Source: Lentzea terrae (GTDB taxonomy: Bacteria; Actinomycetota; Actinomycetes; Mycobacteriales; Pseudonocardiaceae). Taken from it: a stretch of DNA of 64,000 bases. The notes beneath the pieces are model-generated. The model was not told the DNA's origin. It was given only the letters and a program-made list of their open reading frames with translations, and ran no database searches. Positions 17,988-27,630 of the stretch are shown here, in pieces. The DNA is taken from NCBI RefSeq assembly GCF_003265345.1, contig NZ_QFWW01000029.1, forward strand, positions 62,001 through 126,000. The letters are read 5' to 3'. How positions within the stretch are numbered: the stretch's first letter is position 1; every line of letters begins with the position of its first letter. The translations under genes were made by a program, and so were the position numbers.

Positions 17988-20117
17988 TCAGAGGACCTGA
18001 CGGATCTGGGCGAAGTGGCAGGCGGCCTCGTGGTCGGGGGCCTGCACCTCGCGCGGCGGCTCGAGCTCGATGCACGTGCGCTGCTGCTCGGGCGGCAGCG
18101 ACGCGTGCAGGAAGCACCGGGTGCGGAACCGGCAGCCGGACGGCGGGTTCGCCGGGCTCGGCAGGTCGCCGGTGAGGATGATCCGCTCCCGCTGGCGTTC
18201 CTTGACCGGGTCGGGAATCGGGATCGCCGACAGCAGCGCCTGCGTGTACGGGTGGCGCGGCGCGTCGAACACCGAGTCCACCTCGCCGATCTCGATGATC
18301 TTCCCGAGGTACATCACGGCCACCCGGTCGGCGATGTGCCGCACGACGGACAGGTCGTGGGCCACGAACAGGTAGGCCAGTCCGAGCTTGGACTTGAGCT
18401 CCTCCAGCAGGTTGATGACACCTGCCTGGATGGAGACGTCCAACGCGGACACCGGCTCGTCGAGCACGACGAGCTTCGGTTCCAGCGCGAGCGCGCGTGC
18501 GATGCCGATGCGCTGCCGCTGACCGCCGGAGAACTCGCCGGGATAGCGCGACAGCTGCTCGGGACGCAGGCCGACGAGCCGCATCAGCTCCGGCACGCGC
18601 CGGTTGATCTCGTCCTTGCCGTAGCCGTGCACCTGCATCGGCTCGGCGATCACGTCGTGGATCGTCAGGCGCGGGTCGAGCGACGCCATCGGGTCCTGGA
18701 ACACCACGGACATGTCCCGGCGGATCTCGAAGCGGCGCTTCGAGTCCAAAGAGGACACGTTGGTGCCGAGCACGGAGATCTCGCCGCCCATCGGCTTCTC
18801 CAGGCCGAGGATCTCCATCAGGGTCGTGGTCTTGCCGCAGCCCGACTCGCCGACCAGGCCGAGGGTCTCGCCCTCGCGGATGTCGAACGAGATGCCGGCC
18901 ACGGCGTGCACGGTGCCGACGCGGCGCTTGAACACCACGCCCTTGTTGACCGGGTACTCCTTGACGACGTGGTCGAGCTCCAGCACGATGTCGCGCTGCT
19001 CGCGCGGCACCTTGGCGATCTCGGGCTCCTCGACGACCTCGGCACCGAAGATCTCGGCGGCCGCCTCGGCGCCCTCGGTGTCGGTCGCGGCGATCTCACC
19101 GGTCCTGATGCACGCGGCACGGTGCTCCGGCGAGCCGTCGACGTCGATCAGCGGTGGCTCGGCGGTGTGGCAGGCGTCGACGACCATCGGGCAGCGCGGC
19201 GCGAACGGACAACCCGGGGGAAGGTCCGTGAGCGACGGCGGCTGGCCGGTGATCGGGACGAGCGCCTGCTTCTCGCCGACGTCCAGGCGCGGGATCGAGC
19301 CGAGCAGACCGAGCGTGTACGGCATGCGCGGCTGCTGGTAGATCTCGTCGACCTTGCCGGTCTCGACGGCACGGCCCGCGTACATGACCATCAGCCGGTC
19401 CGCGAACCCGGCGACGACGCCGAGGTCGTGGGTGATGATCACGATGCCCGCGCCGGTGACCTCCTGCGCGGTCTCGAGCAGCTGCAGCACCTGGGCCTGC
19501 ACCGTGACGTCGAGCGCGGTGGTCGGCTCGTCGGCGATGATCAGGTCCGGGTCGTTGGCGATCGCCATCGCGATCACCGCGCGCTGCCGCATGCCGCCGG
19601 AGAACTCGTGCGGGAACGCCTTGGCGCGTTCGGCGGCGTTCGGGATGCCGACGAGGTCGAGCAGTTCGACCGCGCGCTTGTTCGCCGCCTGCTTGGACAC
19701 CGCGCCACCGCGGTGCACCAGGATCGCCTCGGCGATCTGGTCGCCGACGGTGTAGACGGGCGTCAGCGCGGACAGCGGGTCCTGGAACACCATCGCGATG
19801 CGCCGGCCGCGGATCTTGGACAGCTCCGCGTCGGTGCGGCCGATGAGCTCACGGCCCTGGAACTTGATGGAACCGCTGATGCGCGCGGACTCGGGCAGCA
19901 GACCCATGACCGCGAGCGACGACACGGACTTGCCAGAGCCGGACTCGCCGACGATGCCGAGGACCTCACCCGGTGAGACCTGGTAGCTCAGGCCGCGCAC
20001 GGCCCGCACGCGGCCCGCCTCGCTGGGGAACGACACGTGGAGGTCTTCGACCTGCAGCACCGGTCCTTCGACGACCGGGTCCGCCGGTGAGTCGAACAGG
20101 ATCTCCGAACTGGTCAT
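17988..20117 (-). CDS. Fused DppD-DppF ATP-binding protein of oligopeptide importer
   Basis: 709 residues with two complete ATPase domains in one chain. Domain 1: Walker A GESGSGKSV, signature FSGGMRQR, Walker B LIIADEPTTALD. Domain 2: GESGCGKTT, FSGGQRQR, LVVLDEPVSALD. Each is followed by the oligopeptide-ATPase C-terminal zone with cysteines (CPFAPRCPMVVDAC and CRFRTRCF), which may bind an iron-sulfur cluster in this family. The ATG overlaps the stop codon of the upstream permease. Fusion of the D and F subunits is common in actinobacteria. Confidence 0.93.
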   Translation of the reverse strand: MTSSEILFDSPADPVVEGPVLQVEDLHVSFPSEAGRVRAVRGLSYQVSPGEVLGIVGESGSGKSVSSLAVMGLLPESARISGSIKFQGRELIGRTDAELSKIRGRRIAMVFQDPLSALTPVYTVGDQIAEAILVHRGGAVSKQAANKRAVELLDLVGIPNAAERAKAFPHEFSGGMRQRAVIAMAIANDPDLIIADEPTTALDVTVQAQVLQLLETAQEVTGAGIVIITHDLGVVAGFADRLMVMYAGRAVETGKVDEIYQQPRMPYTLGLLGSIPRLDVGEKQALVPITGQPPSLTDLPPGCPFAPRCPMVVDACHTAEPPLIDVDGSPEHRAACIRTGEIAATDTEGAEAAAEIFGAEVVEEPEIAKVPREQRDIVLELDHVVKEYPVNKGVVFKRRVGTVHAVAGISFDIREGETLGLVGESGCGKTTTLMEILGLEKPMGGEISVLGTNVSSLDSKRRFEIRRDMSVVFQDPMASLDPRLTIHDVIAEPMQVHGYGKDEINRRVPELMRLVGLRPEQLSRYPGEFSGGQRQRIGIARALALEPKLVVLDEPVSALDVSIQAGVINLLEELKSKLGLAYLFVAHDLSVVRHIADRVAVMYLGKIIEIGEVDSVFDAPRHPYTQALLSAIPIPDPVKERQRERIILTGDLPSPANPPSGCRFRTRCFLHASLPPEQQRTCIELEPPREVQAPDHEAACHFAQIRQVL

Positions 20118-21094
20118 CAGGCGGCCTTCTCCTCAGTGTCCTTCTTCTCCTTGCGGCGCACGCGCGTGGAGGTCGGGTCGAGCGCGTCACGCAGACCGTC
20201 GCCGACCCAGTTCACCGCCAGCACGAACACGACGAGGAAGCCCGCCGGGAACAGGAACAGCCACGGGAAGGTCGTTGCGGACTGGGCGTAGTTGCCGATC
20301 AGGGTGCCTAGCGAGACGTCGGGCGACTGGACGCCGAACCCGAAGTAGCTCAACCCCGTCTCGGCGAGCACCGCCGCGGCGACGTTGATGGTGGCGTCGA
20401 TGATCAGCAGCGACGCCATGTTCGGCACGATGTGCTTGGCGATGATCGTCCGCGCCGGCTGGCCCATGAACCGGGCCGCCTTCACGAACTCGCGTTCCTT
20501 GAGCGTCAGCGTCATGCCGCGGACGATGCGCGCGGTGATCATCCACTGGAACGCCGCCAGCATCAGCACCAGCAGCCACCACGACTTGCCCCGGAACCAC
20601 GGGCTGAGGATGGCGATGATCAGGAACGACGGCAACACCAGCAGCAGGTCGACCACCCACATGAGCGCCTTGTCGGCGACACCGAGGAAGTAGCCGGCCG
20701 TCGCCCCGACGATCGCGGCCACCGTGGTCGAGATCAGCGCCACCAGCAGACCGATGATCAGCGACTTCTGCAGTCCGCGCATGACCTGCGCGAACATGTC
20801 GGTGCCGATGTTGTCGGTGCCGAAGATGTGGTCGGCGTAGGGCGGCTGCAGGAACGCGGCGTAGTCGCGGTCTTCGTACGACCACTGGGAAAGCAACGGG
20901 CCGAGGAACGCCAGCAGGTACATCGCCACGATGATGACCAAGCCGACCAGCGCGAGCTTGTTGCGCAGGAAGCGGATGAACACCAGCCGGCCGCGCGTCA
21001 TCGCCTTGCCCGGTTCGGGCGCGGCGTCGACAGGGCCGCCAGGGGCGGCGCCGGCGGTTCCCGCGGAGTCGCCCTCGTTGAGGATCACGGTCAC
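20117..21094 (-). CDS. Oligopeptide ABC importer permease (DppC-type)
   Basis: 325 residues. Six predicted membrane helices, the first after a ~40-residue cytosolic N-terminus; the EAA coupling loop is KAARFMGQPARTIIAKHIVPN. The DppC family N-terminal domain (LGPLLSQWSYEDRDYAAFLQPP.. HIFGTDNIGTDMF) is clear. The stop codon overlaps the start of the ATPase gene and the upstream permease ends 13 bp before, so it is part of one transcript. Confidence 0.93.
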   Translation of the reverse strand: MTVILNEGDSAGTAGAAPGGPVDAAPEPGKAMTRGRLVFIRFLRNKLALVGLVIIVAMYLLAFLGPLLSQWSYEDRDYAAFLQPPYADHIFGTDNIGTDMFAQVMRGLQKSLIIGLLVALISTTVAAIVGATAGYFLGVADKALMWVVDLLLVLPSFLIIAILSPWFRGKSWWLLVLMLAAFQWMITARIVRGMTLTLKEREFVKAARFMGQPARTIIAKHIVPNMASLLIIDATINVAAAVLAETGLSYFGFGVQSPDVSLGTLIGNYAQSATTFPWLFLFPAGFLVVFVLAVNWVGDGLRDALDPTSTRVRRKEKKDTEEKAA

Positions 21095-21107
21095 GTCGTC
21101 ACCTTGC

Positions 21108-22085
21108 CTAGTTCACGCGGATTCGGGGGTCGAGCGCGGCGTACAGCACGTCGGCGAGCCAGCCGGACAACAGCACGCACACCGCGACGAACAGCGTCAC
21201 CGTGGCCGTGATGTTCGTGTCCTGCGCCGAGATGCCGGTGACCAGCCAGTCCCCCATGCCGTACCAGGTGAAGATCCGCTCGGTGAACGTACCGCCGACC
21301 ACCAGCAGGCCGAAGCCGAACGCGAACAGGGTCGCCATCGGGATCAGCGCGGTCCGCAGGCCGTGCTTCATCAGTGCCCTGCGCCGGGTCAGGCCCTTGG
21401 CCTGCGCCGTGCGCAGGAAGTCGCTGCCCAGCACGTCGAGCATCGACGAGCGCTGGTAGCGGCTGTAGTAGGCGATCTGGCCGAGCGCGATCGCGAGCGT
21501 CGGCAGGATCAGGTGCTGGAGCCGGTCGCCGAGATGTTCGAACCAGTTGCCCTGGAAACCGGGCGTCGTCTCGCCGACGAAGATCAGCACGTTGCTGCCG
21601 ATCGAGTCGTTGATGCTCTGCGCGCCGATCTTGAGCAGGTTGCCGAGCACGAGGACCGGCGTCGACAGCAATATGAAGGAGAACAGGGTCGCGAAGTAGT
21701 CGCTGAACTTGTACTGCCTGATCGCGCTCACCACGCCGATCAGCACGCCGAACAGGATGCCGAGCGTGATGCCGAGCAGGAACAGCCGCAGGCTCACGCC
21801 GATGCGCCGGCCGAGCTCGTCGGTGATCGGGCGGTCGGTGATGGTTCGGCCGAAGTCGCCCTGCACCACCCCGCCCATCCAGGTCACGAACCGCTGCGGG
21901 ATCGGCTGGTCGAGGTGCAGGTCTCGTTTCTTCGCCTCGATCGACGCCGCCGGTGGCGGTGGGTTGCGTTGTTGCAACACCCCGATCGGGTCAAAGGTGG
22001 CGGAGGCCAACGTGAACGCCAGGAACGTCGCCACGAGGGCGAGCACCACGTAGTTGACCAACCGCCGCAACAGAAATCCGGCCAC
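21108..22085 (-). CDS. Oligopeptide ABC importer permease (DppB-type)
   Basis: 325 residues from a GTG with GAGAGGA upstream. The N-terminal GFLLRRLVNYVVLALVATFL helix and LHLDQPIPQRFVTWMGGVVQGDFGRT segment are typical of DppB, as is the coupling loop RTAQAKGLTRRRALMKHGLR. First gene of the operon; about 400 bp of non-coding DNA precede it. Confidence 0.93.
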   Translation of the reverse strand: MAGFLLRRLVNYVVLALVATFLAFTLASATFDPIGVLQQRNPPPPAASIEAKKRDLHLDQPIPQRFVTWMGGVVQGDFGRTITDRPITDELGRRIGVSLRLFLLGITLGILFGVLIGVVSAIRQYKFSDYFATLFSFILLSTPVLVLGNLLKIGAQSINDSIGSNVLIFVGETTPGFQGNWFEHLGDRLQHLILPTLAIALGQIAYYSRYQRSSMLDVLGSDFLRTAQAKGLTRRRALMKHGLRTALIPMATLFAFGFGLLVVGGTFTERIFTWYGMGDWLVTGISAQDTNITATVTLFVAVCVLLSGWLADVLYAALDPRIRVN

Positions 22086-22486
22086 CCGTGTTCAGTCCTC
22101 TCCCCGGTGGTTGCGACGTCGGCACACTGGATTGCAGTGGACGAGTTGCAAGAGATTAACCGCCGATCTGGCGGACCGCCGCCCACCCCCACCATTCGCG
22201 GGGGGCCCACTGACCGGGCCATAGTCACCCATGCGTGGCGGAATGAGCGGACGAACAGCCACATCAACAGTTGACGCTCGGCAATTGTGTGTCCAAGCGT
22301 GACCATTGTGCGTCCGGATCGCTGTATTCACCGTGAAGTTCTGTCGCGGCACGGATGGAGATGACGCATCCGGGTGAATGCAATGACCGGAAGATGTGGG
22401 ACAAGCAGCGCAATGTGATCAAAAACCGGGCATCACGCTGCGGAACAAGGCGGACGTGCACGGTTACTGCATCGATGCGGACCAGG
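22086..22486. other. Intergenic region upstream of the oligopeptide operon
   Basis: About 400 bp without a convincing gene and visibly less GC-rich than its flanks. It lies between the P450 stop and the dppB-type start, both on the minus strand, so it should carry the operon promoter. A weak TTGCAA minus-35-like element lies about 60 bp before dppB; no hairpin terminator for the P450 gene is obvious. Confidence 0.5.
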
Positions 22487-23608
22487 TCAGGCGGCCGTCC
22501 AGCGCACCGGCAGCTCGGCCACTCCGCCCACGAGCAGCTCCGCCCTCAGGGTGAGCTGTGCCACGTCGACCGCTAGGCCGAACGTCGCAAACCGCTCGGT
22601 CAGTGCGGTGAAGATCTCGGTCAGCTCGACCCTCGCGAGGGGCGCGCCGACGCAGAACCTGGGGCCGTGGCCGAAGGTGAGGTGCGGGTTGGACTCGCGG
22701 GGCGTGAAGGCCGCGGGGTCGGGGAAGCGGGTCTCGTCGCGGTTGGCCTGGTCGATGCCGAGCAGCACCAGGTCGCCGGACGGGATGCGGACGCCGTCGA
22801 TCTCGATGTCGGCCATCGCGTACCGGGGCATGCCGGAGTCTTCTCGCGGCTGTTGTGCCGGTGAGCGGTGCCGGAGGATCTCTTCGACGGCGTTCGGGAT
22901 GTGGTTGGGGTTTTTGCTGAGTGCGTCCCATTGGTCGGGGTTGAGACTGAGCAGCATGACGCCGCGGTCGATCACGGCAACGGTCGTTTCATGGCCTGCG
23001 AACAGCAAACCTGCGCTGAGCTGTGCGATCAGTTCCTCTTGTCCCGGTGGGGTGCCATCGATCAGACGGGTGATGACGTCGTCGCCCGGTTCCTTCTTCT
23101 TCCGTTCGACGAGTTCACCCATGTAGGTCCACAGGTTCGTGAAGCCGTCTTCTGACTTCTGCGGGTCGTTCAGCGTGCTCATTGCCTCTGACCAGCGGCG
23201 GAACGTTTCGCGGTCGCCATATGGGACGCCGAGCAGTTCGCAGATCACCAGTACGGGCAGCGGGAACGACACGGATTCGTGGAAGTCGGCCGGTTGCGGC
23301 TGTTTCGTCAGGTCGTCGAGCAGGCCGTCGACGAGGTGCCGCACGCGTGGCCGCAGCTGCTCCATGTGCCTGGCGGAGAACGACGGGGCGAGCATCCTGC
23401 GCATCCAGGTGTGGCGCTCGTTCTCCTCCTGTTCGGTGCCCTGGGCCGGCTTGCCCAGCAGTACCGAGTCGGTGAACCTCGGCGCGTTGTCCGGATCCAC
23501 GTGGCTGCGGCCCAGCCTGCGGTCCGCCAGCAACGTTTTGACCTGGTCGTAGTCCGTCACCAGCCAGGCTTCGTCACCAGCGGGCGTGGGTACGCGTTTG
23601 ATCGTCAT
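22487..23608 (-). CDS. Cytochrome P450, N-terminally short
   Basis: 373 residues. I-helix AGHETT (204-209), ExxR ending Arg246, and heme loop FGHGPRFCVG with Cys319. The protein begins at VPTPAGDEAWLV, which corresponds to about residue 40 of the other P450 in this window. An in-frame stop just upstream and a strong GGGGAG seven bases before the ATG show that this short start is the real one, so the usual N-terminal helix and the CPF..PP.Y segment are absent. It is divergent from a MarR regulator across 58 bp with a palindrome, suggesting inducible expression. Substrate unknown. Confidence 0.9.
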   Translation of the reverse strand: MTIKRVPTPAGDEAWLVTDYDQVKTLLADRRLGRSHVDPDNAPRFTDSVLLGKPAQGTEQEENERHTWMRRMLAPSFSARHMEQLRPRVRHLVDGLLDDLTKQPQPADFHESVSFPLPVLVICELLGVPYGDRETFRRWSEAMSTLNDPQKSEDGFTNLWTYMGELVERKKKEPGDDVITRLIDGTPPGQEELIAQLSAGLLFAGHETTVAVIDRGVMLLSLNPDQWDALSKNPNHIPNAVEEILRHRSPAQQPREDSGMPRYAMADIEIDGVRIPSGDLVLLGIDQANRDETRFPDPAAFTPRESNPHLTFGHGPRFCVGAPLARVELTEIFTALTERFATFGLAVDVAQLTLRAELLVGGVAELPVRWTAA

Positions 23609-23634
23609 CTCTGGACTCCCCTAATCCGTCGCAT

Positions 23635-23646
23635 ACGACGCGTCGT
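23635..23646. promoter_or_regulatory. Candidate MarR operator
   Basis: ACGACGCGTCGT, a perfect 12-bp palindrome, is centred in the 58-bp gap between the divergent P450 and MarR genes; GTCGCATACGAC beside it is a second, overlapping imperfect repeat. Position and symmetry fit a site for the dimeric regulator. Confidence 0.55.
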
Positions 23647-23666
23647 GTCCAACGTACACTCCGGCC

Positions 23667-24116
23667 ATGGTCGAGGACACCTCGTTTCAGGACGCCGAGG
23701 CCGTGATGGCGCATCTGCGGGCGTTGCGGCAGGAGCTGCTGACGACGTCGGTCGAGCCGGCCGGGGACACCGCTCGGAGTGGGTTGACCGCCCCTCAGGT
23801 CAGCCTGATCCGGTCGTTGGTGAACGAGGGATCGGCGACCGTGACGGAGCTGGCGCGGCGGTTGAGCCTGTCGCACTCCACGACTTCGGGGATCGTGGAT
23901 CGGCTGCAGGCTCGCGGGTTGGTGACGCGGGAGGTCGATCCGGCTGACCGGCGGTTCACGCGGGTGCAGGTGACCGCGCCGGTGCAGGGTTACACGCGGG
24001 AGATCTCGGAAGGTCCGTACGGGCGGCTGACGCGCGCGCTCGACGCGGCTTCGGCTGCAGAGCGGAAGGCCGTGCTGGGCGGGCTGGAGACGTTGCGGGC
24101 GCTGCTGGCTAGGTGA
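23667..24116 (+). CDS. MarR-family transcriptional regulator
   Basis: 149 residues. Helical N-terminal dimerisation part, then a winged helix: TAPQVSLIRSLVNEG, recognition helix LSLSHSTTSGIVDRLQARGLV and wing REVDPADRRFTRVQVT. Such proteins repress neighbouring genes until a phenolic or other small ligand binds. The adjacent divergent P450 is the likely target, along with its own gene. The last eight bases overlap the convergent lipoprotein gene. Confidence 0.92.
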   Translation: MVEDTSFQDAEAVMAHLRALRQELLTTSVEPAGDTARSGLTAPQVSLIRSLVNEGSATVTELARRLSLSHSTTSGIVDRLQARGLVTREVDPADRRFTRVQVTAPVQGYTREISEGPYGRLTRALDAASAAERKAVLGGLETLRALLAR

Positions 24117-25125
24117 GGCGCCAGAGCCGGTCCCCCGCGATCACGAACACCTGACCGCCCGCGACTTCCGCTGCTTTGACGTCACCGGTGGGCCCGTCGG
24201 CGGGGCGGGAGTCCTTTTCGGACACGAGCTGCACGCCGTTGTGGTTGACGAACAACGTCGGCGTGCCGTTGATCGGGACGGGTGCGGCGAGGTCCTGGTC
24301 GTCACCGACCGGGATGTCCGGCGTGGTCAGCTTCTTCCAGTCCGGGCCGGACCACCAGGCGAGCTTGCCCTTGCTGCGGCCGACCACGTGACACGCGCCG
24401 TCCCAGCAGCGGGCGGCCAGCGCGGCGTCGCCGTCCGGGAGGGTCGCGGTGGTCCACGTCCTGCCGTCGTACTGCCAGACCGCGGCGCTGACCACGCCCT
24501 TGGCGATCTGCCAGCCGACGACGAGGACACCGTCGCCGTGCTGCGCCACGGCCATCGGAAAGCGGAGGAGCTCCTGCGAGCTCTCCAGGACGGTGCCGGC
24601 TGAGGGCTGGCGGCTCCACGTGTCCGCGGCGTACGTCCACATCGCGATGTCGAGGCCTGCCTTGGCGCTCTGCCAGGTGCCGATGATGAGCGGGCCCTGC
24701 GGCGTGCGGGCCACGCCGAGGAGTTCGCCGGCGCCGTAGCCGCCGAACGTGCTGAACCCCTGCGGTTTCTCGACGATCTGACTGGTGTCGCCGGTCCAGG
24801 CGCTCCACCGGACGTTGCCGTGCGCGCCGCCGCGTTCGCCGCCCACGCCGGTGATGGTGGTGCCGTCGGAGGTGATCCCGTACCAGTGCGCTTCCTTGCC
24901 GTACGGGGTGGCCGGGGTGAGGCGGACGTTGCTCAGGGCGCCGTCCTTGCCGCGGGTGGCGAGTTCCGGGTGGTCGGACGGGCGGGTGCCGATGACGAGC
25001 AGGTCGCCGTGCGTCGCCAGGGCTTCCGGCGCGGCGAGGTCGACGGCGGTGAAGCCGGCCCCGCTCGTGGTCGACGACGAACAACCGGTGAGGACGAGCA
25101 AAACCGCCAGCGTCAGCCTCCGCAT
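24109..25125 (-). CDS. Secreted lipoprotein, beta-propeller-like, unknown function
   Basis: 338 residues if started at MRRLTLAVLLVLTGCSSS, which gives a compact signal peptide with a lipobox Cys; a start seven codons earlier is possible. The mature part is beta-rich with repeated W.W and TWSRQ/RTWTT phrases every ~45 residues, as in beta-propellers. No catalytic motif recognised. It is divergent from the DUF6886-type gene with start codons about 20 bp apart. Confidence 0.6.
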   Translation of the reverse strand: MRRLTLAVLLVLTGCSSSTTSGAGFTAVDLAAPEALATHGDLLVIGTRPSDHPELATRGKDGALSNVRLTPATPYGKEAHWYGITSDGTTITGVGGERGGAHGNVRWSAWTGDTSQIVEKPQGFSTFGGYGAGELLGVARTPQGPLIIGTWQSAKAGLDIAMWTYAADTWSRQPSAGTVLESSQELLRFPMAVAQHGDGVLVVGWQIAKGVVSAAVWQYDGRTWTTATLPDGDAALAARCWDGACHVVGRSKGKLAWWSGPDWKKLTTPDIPVGDDQDLAAPVPINGTPTLFVNHNGVQLVSEKDSRPADGPTGDVKAAEVAGGQVFVIAGDRLWRLT

Positions 25126-25144
25126 GCGGGCCAGTATCGACCAC

Positions 25145-25696
25145 ATGCGCCCCGAACCCGGTCAAGTTCTGCACTTCTCCGAGGATCCGTCGATCATGCG
25201 GTTCGTGCCGCACCTCGCGGCCACCGCGCAGCAGCCCGGTGAGTACGTGTGGGCGGTGGACTGGGGCCGCTCGCCCGACTACTGGTTCCCCCGGCAGTGC
25301 CCGAGGGCGATGGCGTGGACGACACCCGCCAGCACGGCCGGAGACCGCGACCTGATCATCGGGCCCGGCTGCGGTGACCGGGTGCACGCGGTGGAGTACG
25401 GGTGGCTGGAGCGGATGCGGACCGTCGAGCTCTACGCGTACCGGTTGCCCGCCGGCGTGTTCCGGCCGTTCGGCGAGGAGGGCGACGGCCGCGGGCACGC
25501 CGTGGTGGCCACCGAGCCGGTGGTGCCGCTCGGGCCGGCCGAACGCGTCGGCGATTTGTTCGAGTTGCACGAAGAGGCCGGAATCGCGCTGCGGGTGCTG
25601 CCGAACCTGTGGCCGTTCTGGGACGCGGTGACCGTGAGCTCACTCGGGTGGAGTGGCATCAGGCTGAGGAATGCTCGCAGGCGTTCAGTGGAATGA
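25145..25696 (+). CDS. DUF6886-type protein
   Basis: 183 residues. The opening VLHFSEDPSIMRFVPHLAAT and the AVDWGRSPDYWFPRQCPRAM segment are characteristic of a conserved actinobacterial/proteobacterial family of unknown function (DUF6886). No signal peptide or membrane helix. It ends nine bases before the response-regulator gene, so it may be co-transcribed with the two-component system. Confidence 0.7.
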   Translation: MRPEPGQVLHFSEDPSIMRFVPHLAATAQQPGEYVWAVDWGRSPDYWFPRQCPRAMAWTTPASTAGDRDLIIGPGCGDRVHAVEYGWLERMRTVELYAYRLPAGVFRPFGEEGDGRGHAVVATEPVVPLGPAERVGDLFELHEEAGIALRVLPNLWPFWDAVTVSSLGWSGIRLRNARRRSVE

Positions 25697-25705
25697 TCTG
25701 CGCCC

Positions 25706-26365
25706 ATGCGGGTGCTGCTGGTGGAGGACGACGAGCCGATCGCGGAATCGCTCACACGCGGGCTGTCCCGCTACGGGTTCGAGGTGCGGTGGGTGCTCAC
25801 CGGAGCGGACGCACTGGCCACGGCCGAGGACTTCGCGCTGGTGCTGGTCGACCTCGGGCTGCCCGACATGGACGGCCTGGACGTGTGCCGGGAGCTGCGG
25901 GCGCGCGGTGACGTGCCGATCATCGTGATCAGCGCGCGGTCCGACGAGGTCGACCGGGTGGTCGGGCTGGAGATCGGCGCCGACGACTACGTGACCAAAC
26001 CGTTCGGCGTGCGGGAGGTCGTGGCTCGCATGCGGGCCGTGCTGCGGCGGGTGCAGCCGAAGACGGAGACCGAACCGGCGCAGGAGCACGGGCGGCTGCG
26101 GATAGACCGGCGCGGGCGCAGGGTGCACCTCGACGGCGCGGAGGTCGACCTCACGCCCAAGGAGTTCGACCTGCTGGCGTTCCTCGCCGAGGAGCCGGGC
26201 GCGGTGTTCACCCGCGAGCAGATCATGGAGGCGGTGTGGGACGAGAACTGGTTCGGGCCCACCAAGACGCTGGACGTGCACGTGGGGGTGCTGCGGCGCA
26301 AGCTCGGTGACGCGGCGGCGCTGGAGACCGTGCGGGGCGTCGGATTCCGGTTGGTGCTCACGTGA
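25706..26365 (+). CDS. OmpR-family response regulator
   Basis: 219 residues. Receiver domain with the acidic pocket in VEDDE, phospho-acceptor Asp49 (LVDLGLPDMDG) and Lys in DDYVTKPFG; then an OmpR/PhoB winged helix (LTPKEFDLLAFLAEEPG, KTLDVHVGVLRRKLG, VRGVGFRL). Its stop overlaps the GTG start of the histidine kinase, so the two are coupled. Target genes are not known, but a pair of direct repeats lies 2 kb downstream in front of the lipoprotein gene at 27.6-28.1 kb. Confidence 0.95.
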   Translation: MRVLLVEDDEPIAESLTRGLSRYGFEVRWVLTGADALATAEDFALVLVDLGLPDMDGLDVCRELRARGDVPIIVISARSDEVDRVVGLEIGADDYVTKPFGVREVVARMRAVLRRVQPKTETEPAQEHGRLRIDRRGRRVHLDGAEVDLTPKEFDLLAFLAEEPGAVFTREQIMEAVWDENWFGPTKTLDVHVGVLRRKLGDAAALETVRGVGFRLVLT

Positions 26366-27630
26366 TCCGCCAACTCGTCTGGAGCTACGTGCTGCTGGTC
26401 GCGGTGGCGATCGCGGCGTTCACGGTGCCGGTGGCGTTCACGTTGAACCAGCAGCTCTACGGCGACGCGGAGAACACGGCGCGGCGTGAGGCCGACACGG
26501 CGGCTTTGCTGCTCGCATCCGGTGACACGCGGTCGCTGAGTGCTCTGGCCGACGCCTACGAACGGCAGACGCTCGGCAAGATCGACGTCCTCGGGCCCGA
26601 GCCGGCCAACAAGGTCTGGGACTCCGAGGGTCTCAAGCTCACCGTGCAGGCGAAGAAACCGGACGGCACCGTCGTCGGCGCGATCCGGCTGTCCTATCCG
26701 GACGATCCGATCGTGCAGAGGCTCTGGCAGATCTGGGGGTTCCGCGCGGCACTGGCGGTCGGCGTGCTGATCGTGGCGGCGTTCCTCGGGGTGTGGCTGG
26801 CGAGGCGGGTCACGCGGCCGCTCAGGGAGCTGAACGCGATGGCCGCGCGGTTGCGAGACGGCGACCTGACCGCGCGGGCCGAGGAGACCGGGCCGCCCGA
26901 GACCCGCACGCTGGCGCGGACGTTGAACACCGCGACCGAGACGATCGACACGCTGGTCGGCTCGCAGCGGGCGTTCATCGGCGACGCCTCGCACCAGTTG
27001 CGCACGCCGCTGACCGCTCTGCGGCTGTCGTTGGACAACGTGGCGGACGGCGTCGACGACCCGCACGTCCGCGAGGACGTCGAGATGGCGACCGCCGAGG
27101 TCGTGCGGATGTCCCGGCTGGTCAACGGGTTGCTGGCACTGGCACGGGCAGAGGCCGACGTCGCGCACCCAGAACCCGTGCAGGTGCTGGACGTCGTCGC
27201 GGAACGGTTCACCGCGTGGCGCGCGGCGGCCGACGAGCGGTCGATCTCCCTCGTCAGCGAGGGCTTCGACATCCGGGTCCTCGCCACTCCGGGGCACCTC
27301 GAGCAAGTGCTGGACAACGTGCTGTCCAACGCGCTCGAGGTGTCCCCGGACGGCGGCAGGATCCTCGTCCGCACCACCCGGCCGGGGCTGCTGGAGGTCA
27401 TCGACTCCGGGCCGGGGCTGGGTGACGCGGACCGAGCGCGGGCGTTCGACCGGTTCTGGCGCGGTCAGGGACTGACCGGCAAGGGCGGGTCCGGTCTCGG
27501 CCTCGCGATCGTGAAGCAGCTCGTCACCGACGACGGCGGCACCGTCAGCCTGGCCGCTGCTCCCGGCGGCGGGCTGTGCGTGCGGATCAGACTTTCTCCG
27601 GCATCGCCGACGAGTGGTGGTTCACGATGA
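26362..27630 (+). CDS. Sensor histidine kinase
   Basis: 422 residues from a GTG in a GTGA overlap with the regulator. First membrane helix 8-28, an extracytoplasmic sensor of ~95 residues, second helix ~127-147, HAMP, then HisKA with His211 in GDASHQLRTPLTAL, and an HATPase domain (DNVLSNALEVS, DSGPGLGDADRARAF, GSGLGLAIVKQL). All boxes are intact. Class-I kinase/OmpR pairs of this kind sense cell-envelope or ligand signals; the signal here is unknown. Its 3' end overlaps the convergent lipoprotein gene by 44 bases. Confidence 0.95.
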   Translation: MIRQLVWSYVLLVAVAIAAFTVPVAFTLNQQLYGDAENTARREADTAALLLASGDTRSLSALADAYERQTLGKIDVLGPEPANKVWDSEGLKLTVQAKKPDGTVVGAIRLSYPDDPIVQRLWQIWGFRAALAVGVLIVAAFLGVWLARRVTRPLRELNAMAARLRDGDLTARAEETGPPETRTLARTLNTATETIDTLVGSQRAFIGDASHQLRTPLTALRLSLDNVADGVDDPHVREDVEMATAEVVRMSRLVNGLLALARAEADVAHPEPVQVLDVVAERFTAWRAAADERSISLVSEGFDIRVLATPGHLEQVLDNVLSNALEVSPDGGRILVRTTRPGLLEVIDSGPGLGDADRARAFDRFWRGQGLTGKGGSGLGLAIVKQLVTDDGGTVSLAAAPGGGLCVRIRLSPASPTSGGSR

